A stretch of 64,000 nucleotides of DNA from JANLVI01 sp031363915 (GTDB taxonomy: Bacteria; Vulcanimicrobiota; Vulcanimicrobiia; Vulcanimicrobiales; Vulcanimicrobiaceae): NCBI GenBank assembly GCA_031363915.1, contig JANLVI010000006.1:10470-74469 (forward strand), in the 5' to 3' direction. Below, piece by piece: positions 32,321 through 41,533 of the stretch (positions are counted from its first letter, which is position 1; the number at the start of each line of letters is the position of its first letter). Made by a program: the position numbers and the translations under genes. The notes beneath the pieces were generated by a model. The model saw only the letters and a list, made by a program, of their open reading frames with translations, was not told the origin of the DNA and did no database searches.

Positions 32321-35197
32321 GTGCCGCTGCGGGATCTCGCTTCGCATGCGCCGACCTTGCTCTTCACCGCACGTCCCGACGGCCAAGTCGACTTCGTCAA
32401 CGAACGGTGGGCGGCACTCGTCGGCGTTCCGGCCGATGAGTTGCTCGAGCGCGGTTGGGCGAACTACGCCCATCCCGACGACTACGACCTTTTCTCCGCA
32501 ACGTGGGCCGATCGGCTGCGCACCGGTGAACCGATGCAACTGCAGTGGCGGCTGCGTCGCTATGACGGATCGTACCGCTGGATCGAGACGCGCGCCGAGT
32601 GCGAGCGCGACGACGACGGCGCGATCGTGCGCTGGTATGGTGCCGGAACCGACGTCGATACACAGCACCGCGCAATGGACGGCTTAGCCTTCCTCGCACA
32701 GAGCGGTTCGGCCCTTACCTCCGCCGACGACGTTGATGTGATGTTGACTCGCCTCGCGCAAGCGGCGCTCGTCGGCCTTGCGGACGTCACATTTTTCGAT
32801 CTCGAAGAAGCGGGGCAATACCGGCGGCTCGTCGTCACGTCGCCCGAGATCTCGCAAGAAGCCTACGACGCACTTACTGCCTTCACGGCGTCGAGCCGCG
32901 GCGATCGTCACCCCATCGCCGAGTCGATGGCACGCCGGCGCGCCTTGTTCGTACCGACGGTCGATGAGGCATTTATCCACGCGCATATCGAAGACGAGCT
33001 CCGGGCCGCCGCGTGGCGCGTCGTCGGCGTCCGGTCGATCGTCGCGACACCGCTGCAAACGCCCACGCGCGTCGTCGGCGCGCTCACGATGCTCCGCACG
33101 ACGAACTACACGCCGTTCGATCAGGCCGACCTGCGCGTCATTGAGGAAATCGGATTGCGCGCTGCACTTGCGATTGAAAACGCGCGCCTCAACGCATCGG
33201 CGCTCATCGAAGCGAGCCGCCGCGAACGCCAGTTCCATCTCATCGCCGACTCGATCCCACAACTCATGTGGACGGCGTCGGATACGGGCGCGTGCGATTG
33301 GTTCAACGGCAAATGGTTCAGTTACACCGGCCAAGCGCTGACGGACCCGCTCGAAGACGGCTGGCGCCAAGTCCATCACGAGGAAGATATCGGGCCGTAT
33401 CTTGCCGCATGGCGCGCGAGCCTCCGCTCCGGTGCGGACTTCGAAATGGAATCACGCCTGCGCGGTGCGGATAACGCCTACCGCTGGTTTCTCACGCGCG
33501 CGGTGGCGCTGCGCGATGCAGACGGCACGGTGGTGAAGTGGTACGGGACGAGTACCGATATCGACGATTCACGCCGTGCCGCGCGCGATACACGTGTGTA
33601 CGCGGATGTCGGCAATGCCATCTCCGGTTCGCTCGTCGTGCAGGACGTGCTGGAGAAAGTGCTTGCCTCGGTGTGCCCCGCGTATACCGACTGGGCCATC
33701 GTCACGATCGCGGACGAACAGAAGGCGCTGCGCATTGCCGCGACCGTGCATCGCGATCCCGTTATGGGAGCGCGGTTACAGGCGCTGATCGGCTCGATCT
33801 ATGCTGACGGTTCGCAAAGCATCGGCTCGCCTGCGGCCGTGCGGATCGGCGAACCGCTGCTCTACGAGCGCGCAACCTACGAGGATGCCGCACGCGTGGT
33901 GCATCCTGATATTTTTCCGATCGTCTGGGAGATCGGCTTTCAATCCGTCCTTGTGATTCCGTTCGGCGATGATGCGACCGCACGTGGAACGCTCGGCCTG
34001 TGCATGTCGCCCGGTGGGCGGCATTTCGATCCACTGGACCTGCCGTTCTATCGCGAGTTCGGACGGCGCGTGGCGCCGTCGATCGCAAGTGCGTATCTGT
34101 ACGAGCGCGAGCGGCGCGTCGCCGAAAGTTTTCAGCGCGGTGCGTTGCCCGCGCGGCTGCCGGACGTTCCCGGCTTCGAATTCAGCGCGATTTATGAGGC
34201 GGGCCGGGCGGAGGCGCTCGTCGGCGGAGATTGGTACGACGCGTTCCAACTCATCGACGGACGCATCGTCGTTTCGATCGGCGACGTTGCGGGTTCGGGG
34301 CTTGCCGCCGCAATCACGATGGCCAACGTTCGCCAAGCGATTCGCGGCGTGGCGCAAGTGCACGCGGATCCCGCGCTCATGCTCGAGGCCGCCGATCGAA
34401 CGCTGCGCTCGGAGGCGCCAAACCGTTTTGTGACGGCGTTCGTCGGCGTCATCGAACCGCTCGGCGGGACGATAACGTATCGTTCTGCCGGGCATCCGCC
34501 GCCTATCGTTTTGCACGCGGACCGTTCCATCGAGTTGCTGCAAAATCGCGGCTTGCCGCTCGGCCTCTACGAGCGCGAAGAGCACGACTCACCGTTCGTC
34601 ACGCTGGAGACGGGCTCGACGCTCGTGCTCTACACCGACGGTTTGATCGAATCGACGCACGAGATCATCGAGGGGCAACGTCGGTTGGACGTAGCGGTGC
34701 AAAGCGACGCGATCATGTCGTCGCCCGATCCGGCAAAGGAACTGCACGATTCGGTGCTCGTCGAAGGCTCGCGCGACGACGTCGCGATTCTCGTCGTGCG
34801 CGTGGGAGAGCGGCCGAGCGCGCTGACCTGGTCGATCGAGGTAATCGATGCGCAGGTCGCAGAGCAAACGCGTCGGTCGCTCGTCGCGGCGCTCCTCGCC
34901 CGCAACTATTCCCCCGCCCATGTCAACGTTGCCGAATTGATCTTCGCTGAGCTCGTGGGCAATCTCGTGCGCTACGCACCTGGCCCCGCAGAGATCGTCC
35001 TCGAGTGGGTCGGCAGGCGTCCCGTCTTGCACGTTCGCGACCGCGGGCCCGGGTTTGCATTTGCACCGCGGCTGCCGCCCGACATTTACAGCGAGTCGGG
35101 TCGCGGGCTGTTCCTGATCGGCGCGCTCGCCGAGGATTTCAGCGTGACCTTGCGTCCGGGTGGAGGCAGTCATGCCCGGGTGGTCCTGCGAACATGA
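32321..35197 (+). CDS. PAS-GAF-PAS-GAF-SpoIIE phosphatase-HATPase signalling protein
   Basis: 958 residues, GTG start. Domains in order: PAS (1-110; LLFTARPDGQVDFVNERW), GAF (~115-285), PAS (~294-410; PQLMWTASDTGACDWFNG), GAF (~423-590), SpoIIE/PP2C phosphatase (~598-830; GGDWYD, IGDVAGSG, LYTDGLIE, DDVAIL) and HATPase (~834-955; ELVGNLVRYAP, GRGLFLIG). All metal and ATP motifs are intact. It should both dephosphorylate and phosphorylate a STAS anti-anti-sigma factor in response to sensed signals. A STAS gene lies 350 bp downstream, and its TGA overlaps the next gene (ATGA). Paralogue of the protein at 15328. Confidence 0.92.
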   Translation: MPLRDLASHAPTLLFTARPDGQVDFVNERWAALVGVPADELLERGWANYAHPDDYDLFSATWADRLRTGEPMQLQWRLRRYDGSYRWIETRAECERDDDGAIVRWYGAGTDVDTQHRAMDGLAFLAQSGSALTSADDVDVMLTRLAQAALVGLADVTFFDLEEAGQYRRLVVTSPEISQEAYDALTAFTASSRGDRHPIAESMARRRALFVPTVDEAFIHAHIEDELRAAAWRVVGVRSIVATPLQTPTRVVGALTMLRTTNYTPFDQADLRVIEEIGLRAALAIENARLNASALIEASRRERQFHLIADSIPQLMWTASDTGACDWFNGKWFSYTGQALTDPLEDGWRQVHHEEDIGPYLAAWRASLRSGADFEMESRLRGADNAYRWFLTRAVALRDADGTVVKWYGTSTDIDDSRRAARDTRVYADVGNAISGSLVVQDVLEKVLASVCPAYTDWAIVTIADEQKALRIAATVHRDPVMGARLQALIGSIYADGSQSIGSPAAVRIGEPLLYERATYEDAARVVHPDIFPIVWEIGFQSVLVIPFGDDATARGTLGLCMSPGGRHFDPLDLPFYREFGRRVAPSIASAYLYERERRVAESFQRGALPARLPDVPGFEFSAIYEAGRAEALVGGDWYDAFQLIDGRIVVSIGDVAGSGLAAAITMANVRQAIRGVAQVHADPALMLEAADRTLRSEAPNRFVTAFVGVIEPLGGTITYRSAGHPPPIVLHADRSIELLQNRGLPLGLYEREEHDSPFVTLETGSTLVLYTDGLIESTHEIIEGQRRLDVAVQSDAIMSSPDPAKELHDSVLVEGSRDDVAILVVRVGERPSALTWSIEVIDAQVAEQTRRSLVAALLARNYSPAHVNVAELIFAELVGNLVRYAPGPAEIVLEWVGRRPVLHVRDRGPGFAFAPRLPPDIYSESGRGLFLIGALAEDFSVTLRPGGGSHARVVLRT

Positions 35198-35544
35198 TGC
35201 AGGGTCTACAGGCGCGGCTCGATTCGCTCGTGGATGCGTGGCGGCGCGGTGACGCGCTCCACGCATGCGCACATTTTACGATCGATGCGACGTACCGCGA
35301 GGCCGGGCGGGACCCCGTCGTCGGGCGCGAAGCGATCCTCGAGCACTTCACCCGATTTTTCCGCGATGGACCACAATGGGAATTTATGGTAGACGAGTAC
35401 TTGATCGCGGGCAGGAGGGGTGCGGTCGTCTACCGCTTCCGCCTCAAGGGTCGGACTGGTGACTGGCTCGAACGTGCGGGATGCGCCATCGTGTCGTTCG
35501 ATGAAGACGGCTCCATAGTACAGTGGCGCGAATACGAAGGGTAA
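35194..35544 (+). CDS. NTF2-like (SnoaL-type) small protein
   Basis: 116 residues with the cone-fold pattern of NTF2-like/SnoaL proteins: LVDAWRRGDALHACAHFTID, GREAILEHFTRFF, YRFRLKGRTGDWLERAGCAI and ending DGSIVQWREYEG. Such proteins bind small ligands or act as enzymes or stabilising partners; no catalytic residues can be assigned. Its ATG overlaps the stop of the SpoIIE-HATPase gene and it precedes the STAS gene by 5 bp, so it belongs to the same operon. It may be a ligand-binding accessory of the signalling module; that is inference. Confidence 0.8.
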   Translation: MMQGLQARLDSLVDAWRRGDALHACAHFTIDATYREAGRDPVVGREAILEHFTRFFRDGPQWEFMVDEYLIAGRRGAVVYRFRLKGRTGDWLERAGCAIVSFDEDGSIVQWREYEG

Positions 35545-35549
35545 CGCTG

Positions 35550-35918
35550 ATGATGTCGCATGAAGATCTCTCGATCCACGTCCGCTCCGAAGAGGGGATG
35601 AACGTTTTCGAGCTTACCGGGAGCCTCGATATCGCGACGTCACCGACGGTACGCGTTGCGCTCGTCGAGGCAAGCGAACGCGGAAACCACAAACTCGTGG
35701 TGGATCTGGCCAAAGTCGAATTCATCGACTCGACGGGGCTCGGTGCCCTGATCGGTGCGCAGCGTCGCGCAAAAGAGTTCGACGGCGACGTGCGGCTCGT
35801 GGTTAAGGAAGGTCAGATTCTGCGTTTGCTGCGCATCACCGGCCTGCTCAAAGTGTTCGGCGTTTACGCGGACGTGGCCTCAGCCATCGCCGACAAGGGC
35901 CGCGTAACCGACCTATAG
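35550..35918 (+). CDS. STAS-domain anti-anti-sigma factor
   Basis: 122 residues. Beta-strand 1 and the core VFELTGSLDIATSPTVRVAL lead to the phosphorylation site D60-S61-T-G-L-G in VEFIDSTGLGALIG. This is the SpoIIAA/RsbV fold: unphosphorylated it binds an anti-sigma kinase, phosphorylated it releases it. Likely substrate of the kinase and phosphatase domains of the protein at 32321, two genes upstream. Two adjacent ATGs (35550 and 35553) can start it. Its last 55 bp overlap the end of the convergent Fe-S gene. No sigma factor gene is in the window. Confidence 0.92.
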   Translation: MMSHEDLSIHVRSEEGMNVFELTGSLDIATSPTVRVALVEASERGNHKLVVDLAKVEFIDSTGLGALIGAQRRAKEFDGDVRLVVKEGQILRLLRITGLLKVFGVYADVASAIADKGRVTDL

Positions 35919-37213
35919 TTTGCGTACGAGCGGTCGAGGAGCGTCACGACGTGCGCGACCTCGATCGCTTGACCCGCAGCTCGCAAACCGTTCGTTATCT
36001 GTAACGCGCAACCGGGATTCGCCGTTGCGACGATTTGCGGTTTGACCTCGGCGATGCGTTCGATCTTGCGCGTGCGCAGTCGTTCGGACATCTCGGGCTC
36101 GGTCACGTTGTACACGCCCGCACTCCCGCAGCAGAGCGAACTCTCTGACATTTCGCGGAGCACGAGGCCGGGAATCTGCGCCAGCAGGCGCCTCGGGGCC
36201 GTCGTGATACGCTGCGCGTGGGCAAGATGACAAGGTTCCTGATAGGTGACGACCGCCTCGATGCGGCCGAGATCCGGCGAGATGCCGATCTCATCGAGGA
36301 ATTCCGTCACATCGCGCACGCGTTCGCTAAAAGCGCGCGCTCGATCGGCCCAAATCGGGTCCGCAGCAAAGAGGTGCCCGTACTCTTTGAGTGAGGAGCC
36401 GCAGCCCGCGGCGTTGATGATGTAGTAGTCGGCCGCGCTCTCTTCAAACGCAATGATGTTGACTTTTGCAAGCTCGCGGCCGCGATCCATCTCGCCCGCG
36501 TGGATGGTGATCGCGCCGCAACAGCCTTGCGCTGCCGGGGCGACGACGTCGCAACCGGCTTTTTGCAAGACGCGAACGGTCGCCTCATCGACCTCGCCAA
36601 ACGCGATCTGCATCACGCAACCGGCGTGCATGAAGACCGTCGCTTTACGCGTGCCTTCGGCTTTCCAGCGTTGGCCTTTGGGCACGAAAAAGCGATCGCT
36701 CATCGTCGGGGCCATCGCTTCGAGTTTGTCGAGGTTGAGCGCGCGCAAAATGCCGCGCGAGCGCGCGAACGACTGCAGACCCGACTTCTGATAGAAGCGG
36801 ATCAAGAAGCCCACGATGCGCATGAGCCAAAGGTTGGAAAAGAGCCAGCCGACGGCGACGGCGCGGACGAGCCGCTGACCGACCGGCCGCGACTCGGCGG
36901 TCGCGCGCACGATCTGCGTGCGGGCGGGTTCGAGCAGCTGGCCGTAGGCGACGCCAGAGGGACACACGGCCTCGCATGCCCGGCAATCCAAGCACTCCGA
37001 CATCTGATGCACGAAACCGGGGCTCAAAAGATCGAGATGCCCTTCCGCGACCGATTTTATGAGCGCGATGCGTCCGCGCGGACTCGATGTCTCGACGAGC
37101 GTTTCGACGTAGGTCGGACATGTGGGAAGACACAGCCCGCAGCGCACGCACTGATTGAAAACGTCGTCCGGTGGAATGTCGGAGCCCGTGAAGCCGCGCG
37201 GGGTATCGATCAT
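35864..37213 (-). CDS. GlcF-like Fe-S oxidoreductase subunit
   Basis: 449 residues. Two 4Fe-4S ferredoxin motifs near the N-terminus (CVRCGLCLPTCP at ~22-33 and CLDCRACEAVCP) precede two CCG-type domains (AQGCCGAI, SLCCGSAGVYN). This is the layout of the glycolate/lactate oxidase Fe-S subunit, which passes electrons from a flavin dehydrogenase to quinone. The flavin subunits GlcD and GlcE are not in the window. It is 6 bp downstream of a LarA-like gene on the same strand, hinting at lactate or a related 2-hydroxyacid. The 3' end overlaps the STAS gene. Confidence 0.88.
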   Translation of the reverse strand: MIDTPRGFTGSDIPPDDVFNQCVRCGLCLPTCPTYVETLVETSSPRGRIALIKSVAEGHLDLLSPGFVHQMSECLDCRACEAVCPSGVAYGQLLEPARTQIVRATAESRPVGQRLVRAVAVGWLFSNLWLMRIVGFLIRFYQKSGLQSFARSRGILRALNLDKLEAMAPTMSDRFFVPKGQRWKAEGTRKATVFMHAGCVMQIAFGEVDEATVRVLQKAGCDVVAPAAQGCCGAITIHAGEMDRGRELAKVNIIAFEESAADYYIINAAGCGSSLKEYGHLFAADPIWADRARAFSERVRDVTEFLDEIGISPDLGRIEAVVTYQEPCHLAHAQRITTAPRRLLAQIPGLVLREMSESSLCCGSAGVYNVTEPEMSERLRTRKIERIAEVKPQIVATANPGCALQITNGLRAAGQAIEVAHVVTLLDRSYANYRSVTRPLSAMAEATSA

Positions 37214-37219
37214 ATCCGC

Positions 37220-38488
37220 TTAGACGACGTCCGAGTGCGCGATCATAGCGATCGGCGGAATGTTGCCGTCCCGATCGAAGGCAAACGCATCGATCCGATC
37301 CTCAACGGAGTACCGCTCGATATTTTCGAGATCGGCGAGCGCGCGCTCCGATGCCACGAGCGTGTCCATGTGCAAGGTGTTGGCGATGCGCACGATGCGC
37401 GCTTCGCGCGGGTCGTCGATCCCCGCTGCCACGAGTGCGTATTCGATCGCTTCGCGATCGCTCGCGCACACGACCGGCAGACGCGCGCAGGCCGGCTGTG
37501 CGGCGGTGAGCACGTTGAGATACGTCGTCGGCCAATCGATCGAGTCGGCGAGCGTCTTGGTGCAGAAATCCGCAAGACCGATGCCGTTGGCGTTGCCGTC
37601 GGAATGCGGGCTGAGTTTGCGAACGAAGAGTTGATCGATCACCGGCGTCGGCGATTTCTGACTGCGGCCGTCGACGGCCCGTCCGGTGACGTTGGTGTCC
37701 ATGCCGGTGCCCGAGTAGTTCTTGCCCATCTCATCGATGACGAGCAGGTCGAGGTTGGCGAATGGGAGTCGCGAGAGTAGGTCGCGTGCATGGACGAGCA
37801 GACGCTCTTCTTCGCGTACGAACGCCGCGGGAGCGATGCCTTCGAGCGTATTCGTATTGCCGCGATGATCTTCGACGATCGCCAGACCCGCGGCGATCGG
37901 CAGCTTCTCCAAGTTGAGCGTCGCAACTTCGCGGATGATCGACTCGTAGTCGTGTTTGGCAAACGCGGCGTGGTAGCGTTTTGCACCGACGGCTTTTCCA
38001 AGACCGATTGCGAGCATCTTGAGAAGCCCGCTTTCGATGGTGCCGCTGAAATCCGTATGCGGTTTCACGCGCCCGACGACGAGGATCGCATCGGCGTTCG
38101 CCGCGGCTCGATCCGTGCAGACCGCGACGCCGTGCGCGGTCGTGCCGAGTTCGACGACGTCCATCTCCGTTGAGATCGGTGCGCCCACGCTCGCTTCGGT
38201 CACACCGAGATGGGCGAGAATTTCGCGCTGACCCTCGGCCGTACCGCCGCCGTGCGAGCCCATCGCCGCAACCACAAACGGATCGCCGCCGGCGCTACGA
38301 ACCGCGCCCACCGCGCCTGCGAGAATTTCACCGATGTTCGAGATTCCGCGGCTGCCTGCAGTGACCGCGACACGTTTCCCGCGCAGGCTCCCAAGGACTG
38401 GTGCGAGAGCGGCACTTGCCGCGCGGCGCGGGTCGCTGATCGCTTCGATCCAGCGCGTGTCCCGTACGATGCGAAAATCGGAAAACAT
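37220..38488 (-). CDS. LarA-like (DUF2088) protein
   Basis: 422 residues from the ATG at 38488 (MFSDFRIVRDTRW); a TTG at 38518 would add 10. The N-terminal DUF2088 fold is recognisable from VAVTAGSRGISNIGEIL, VVAAMGSHGGGTAEGQ and VGRVKPHTDFSGTIESGLLKM. Related proteins include nickel-pincer lactate racemase. The LarB, LarC and LarE proteins that build the pincer cofactor are not present nearby, so racemase activity is uncertain. It forms an operon with the Fe-S oxidoreductase 6 bp downstream and is divergent from ilvD, 81 bp away. Confidence 0.82.
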   Translation of the reverse strand: MFSDFRIVRDTRWIEAISDPRRAASAALAPVLGSLRGKRVAVTAGSRGISNIGEILAGAVGAVRSAGGDPFVVAAMGSHGGGTAEGQREILAHLGVTEASVGAPISTEMDVVELGTTAHGVAVCTDRAAANADAILVVGRVKPHTDFSGTIESGLLKMLAIGLGKAVGAKRYHAAFAKHDYESIIREVATLNLEKLPIAAGLAIVEDHRGNTNTLEGIAPAAFVREEERLLVHARDLLSRLPFANLDLLVIDEMGKNYSGTGMDTNVTGRAVDGRSQKSPTPVIDQLFVRKLSPHSDGNANGIGLADFCTKTLADSIDWPTTYLNVLTAAQPACARLPVVCASDREAIEYALVAAGIDDPREARIVRIANTLHMDTLVASERALADLENIERYSVEDRIDAFAFDRDGNIPPIAMIAHSDVV

Positions 38489-38569
38489 GCTTTGGGGACT
38501 TGCATTCCGCGCCGACAATCCCTCGGGTGACTGCCAAGGGCTGGGCCACTAGCGCGCGAAAGGTCGCAC

Positions 38570-40261
38570 ATGAGCTACGATCCCAAAGCCCGCAGCGCCG
38601 TCATCACCGAGGGCCGCGATCGCGCGGCAGCGCGTGCGATGTATAAAGCCATCGGCTTTAACGATGAGGATTTACGCAAGCCGATCGTCGGGATCGCGAA
38701 CACCTGGATCGGTACGATGCCGTGCGGATACAATCTGCGCGGCCTCGCTGAATTCGTCAAAGCGGGCATTCGCGAGGCCGGCGGGACGCCGATGGAATTC
38801 AATACCATCGCGATCAGCGACGGAATTACCATGGGCACGGAGGGCATGAAGGCCTCGCTCGTGAGCCGCGAAGTGATCGCCGATTCGATCGAACTTGCCG
38901 GTCGCGGGTACATGTTCGATGCGATCGTGGCGCTGGTTGCCTGCGATAAAACCGGTCCGGGCGCGGCGATGGCTCTCTTGCGCTTAGACGTGCCCTCGCT
39001 GATCCTCTACGGCGGAACGATCATGCCCGGCAAGAATCCCGAGGGCATGGACATCACCGTCGGCGACGTGTTCGAGGCGATCGGCGCGCATGCGGCGGGA
39101 AAAATTGACGACGCACGTTTGAAATATATCGAAGACCACGCCTGTCCCGGTGCCGGGGCCTGCGGCGGTCAATTTACCGCGAACACGATGGCGATGGTGA
39201 TGGAATTCATCGGGCTCTCACCGATCGGAAGTGCCTCACCGGCCGCGACCGATCCGCGCAAAGAAGAACAGGGCGTGCGCGCCGGACACCTGGTGATGGA
39301 ACTCTTGCGGCGGGGAATCACGCCGCGTCAACTCTGCACGCGCGACGCATTCGAGAATGCGATTGCAGCGGCCGCGGGGACCGGCGGGTCGACCAACAGC
39401 GTGCTGCATTTGCTCGCGATGGCGCGCGAAGCCGGCGTTCCGCTCTCGATCGATGACTTCGATGAGATCTCGCGCCGAACGCCGATCATCGCCGATCTCC
39501 GTCCGGGCGGCCAGTACACCGCCGTCGATGTCGATCGCGCGGGCGGCATTCAGCTCATTGCAAAACGGATGGCCGAGGCCGGACTCATTCACACCACGAC
39601 CCTATCCGCATCGGGTCGTACGCTCGGTGAAGAAGTCGCTAGCGCCGTGGAAACACCGGGGCAAGTCGTCGTTAGCACTGCCGACAAGCCGTTCAAGTCG
39701 ACGGGCGGACTCGTCATTTTGCGCGGTGAGGTTGCACCCGATGGATCGGTCGTCAAAGTTGCCGGACACGAGCGTCCTTACCACCGGGGTCCGGCGCGCG
39801 TGTTCGATCGTGAAGAAGATGCGATGGCGGCGATCGACGCGCGCAAGATCGTTGCGGGCGACGTCGTCGTGATTCGTTACGAAGGACCGCGCGGCGGCCC
39901 CGGCATGCGCGAGATGCTTGGCGTGACGGGCGCGATCGTCGGCCAGGGGCTCGGTGAATCCGTCGCGCTTATCACCGATGGACGCTTCAGCGGCGCAACG
40001 CGCGGTTTGATGATCGGTCATATCGCGCCCGAAGCCGCACTCGGCGGTCCGATCGGTTCGCTGCGCGACGGCGACATCATCACGATCGATATCGAGCGTC
40101 GGCGCATCGACGTCGACATCCCGGCGGCGGAGCTAGCGAAACGCCGCGCCGCATGGACCGCGCCGCCGCCGAACTATCGTACCGGCGTTTTTGCGAAGTA
40201 CGCCGTGCTCGTGTCATCCGCATCCGAAGGTGCGATCACCCGCGCGATCGGCATCGAGTAG
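38570..40261 (+). CDS. ilvD: Dihydroxy-acid dehydratase
   Basis: Fe-S dehydratase of branched-chain amino acid synthesis, giving 2-oxo acids for Ile, Val and Leu. 563 residues. Cluster cysteines C52 (GTMPCGYN), C125 (VACDKTGPG) and C198 (GAGACGGQFTANTMA) are in place, and the C-terminal TDGRFSGATRGLMIGHI is intact. First gene of ilvD-thrC-thrB-methyltransferase, followed after 6 bp by thrC. The pairing is notable because threonine is a precursor of isoleucine. No attenuator hairpin is visible upstream. Confidence 0.97.
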   Translation: MSYDPKARSAVITEGRDRAAARAMYKAIGFNDEDLRKPIVGIANTWIGTMPCGYNLRGLAEFVKAGIREAGGTPMEFNTIAISDGITMGTEGMKASLVSREVIADSIELAGRGYMFDAIVALVACDKTGPGAAMALLRLDVPSLILYGGTIMPGKNPEGMDITVGDVFEAIGAHAAGKIDDARLKYIEDHACPGAGACGGQFTANTMAMVMEFIGLSPIGSASPAATDPRKEEQGVRAGHLVMELLRRGITPRQLCTRDAFENAIAAAAGTGGSTNSVLHLLAMAREAGVPLSIDDFDEISRRTPIIADLRPGGQYTAVDVDRAGGIQLIAKRMAEAGLIHTTTLSASGRTLGEEVASAVETPGQVVVSTADKPFKSTGGLVILRGEVAPDGSVVKVAGHERPYHRGPARVFDREEDAMAAIDARKIVAGDVVVIRYEGPRGGPGMREMLGVTGAIVGQGLGESVALITDGRFSGATRGLMIGHIAPEAALGGPIGSLRDGDIITIDIERRRIDVDIPAAELAKRRAAWTAPPPNYRTGVFAKYAVLVSSASEGAITRAIGIE

Positions 40262-40267
40262 GCGCTC

Positions 40268-41533
40268 GTGGAACTTCGCTGTAGCGAGTGCGCGTGCGCT
40301 GCCGATCCGACCCAGATTGCATGCGCGGTCTGCGGCGGTCTGCTGGCATTCGTGCTCGATTCCTCGGTAGACGATGCGACGACGATTCGCGCGCGGTTAC
40401 GCGAGCGGCGCTCTTCGAACGCCCACATCGATCAGAGCGGCGTTTGGCGCTATCGGGAATTGTTGCCGGAGATTCCGCACGGTGCGATCGTCACGTTGCG
40501 CGAAAATATGGCGCCGCTGTATGACGGTCCGGCGGCTGCGTCGTACGCCCACATCGATGCGCTCTCGTACCTTCACTTAGGCATGAATCCGACGGGCTCG
40601 TTCAAGGATGCCGGGATGACAATGGCCGTCTCACGCGCGAAGGCGATGGGCGCACGCGCATGTATCTGCGCGAGCACCGGTAATACGGCAGCCGCGATGG
40701 CCGCCTACGGTAAGCGCGCGGGTATCGTGCCGGTCGTGCTCGTCCCCGCCAAAGGTATCAGCGAATCCAAGGTCGCGCAGACGCTCGACTACGGCGCAAC
40801 GGTGATCGCGATCGACGGTGATTTCGATGCCGCACTCGAGATGGTCCGTCGCCTCGATCCCACCCGCATCGCAATCGTCAACAGCATCAATCCGTATCGG
40901 ATCGAAGGGCAAAAAACCGCAGCGTTTCAGTTGCTCGAAGCGCGAGATTGGCGCGTCCCCGATTGGGTCGTTCTGCCGGGCGGCAACATGGGCAACACGA
41001 GCGCGTTCGGCAAAGGCTTCCGCGAGGCGCTCGCGCTCGGCTTGATCGACCGTCTGCCGCGTCTTGCCGTCGTCCAAGCGAGCGGCGCTGCACCGTTCGC
41101 GCGCGTCGTGCTCGATGGGGGTGAGATGATCCCGGTCATTGCGAAAACGACGGCGACCGCGATCAAGATCGGTGCGCCGGCATCGTGGAAGAAGGCGCTC
41201 GCGGAAGTGCAGATCGCGCGCGGCACCGCCCTCGCCGTGAGCGACGAGCAGATCGCTGATGCCAAGGCGATCGTCGGACGCGACGGCATCGGCTGCGAAC
41301 CCGCTTCGGCGGCGTCGCTTGCGGGACTGCGCTTGCTGCGCGAACGCGGCACGATCGAGGCGGGCGATGACGTCGTGCTCGTTCTCACCGGCCACGTGCT
41401 CAAAGATCCGTCTTACAGCGCGGAGTATCACGGGTCGACCGCGATCTTCGCCAATCGGATCGCGCGCGCGCGCGATGAAGCCGATCTGTTCGACCGTATC
41501 GATGCCGTCGCTGTTGCCGCAACACGCGCGTAG
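40268..41533 (+). CDS. thrC: Threonine synthase (operon copy)
   Basis: Converts O-phosphohomoserine to threonine. 421 residues, GTG start. The N-terminal zinc ribbon is complete (C5, C8, C19, C22), unlike the copy at 3491. The PLP lysine is K113 in NPTGSFKDAGMT; STGNTAAAMAAY and LPGGNMGNTSAF bind the cofactor and substrate phosphate. Genes on both sides (ilvD, thrB) support the assignment. The homoserine kinase gene begins within its last 32 bp, so the two are coupled. Confidence 0.95.
   Translation: MELRCSECACAADPTQIACAVCGGLLAFVLDSSVDDATTIRARLRERRSSNAHIDQSGVWRYRELLPEIPHGAIVTLRENMAPLYDGPAAASYAHIDALSYLHLGMNPTGSFKDAGMTMAVSRAKAMGARACICASTGNTAAAMAAYGKRAGIVPVVLVPAKGISESKVAQTLDYGATVIAIDGDFDAALEMVRRLDPTRIAIVNSINPYRIEGQKTAAFQLLEARDWRVPDWVVLPGGNMGNTSAFGKGFREALALGLIDRLPRLAVVQASGAAPFARVVLDGGEMIPVIAKTTATAIKIGAPASWKKALAEVQIARGTALAVSDEQIADAKAIVGRDGIGCEPASAASLAGLRLLRERGTIEAGDDVVLVLTGHVLKDPSYSAEYHGSTAIFANRIARARDEADLFDRIDAVAVAATRA

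Noticed and set aside
36500..37780. Long plus-strand open frame (426 codons) across the Fe-S and LarA-like genes
   Set aside because: It is antisense to two clearly recognised minus-strand genes; its composition is Arg/Asp/His-rich as expected of a GC-rich shadow frame and it has no motifs.
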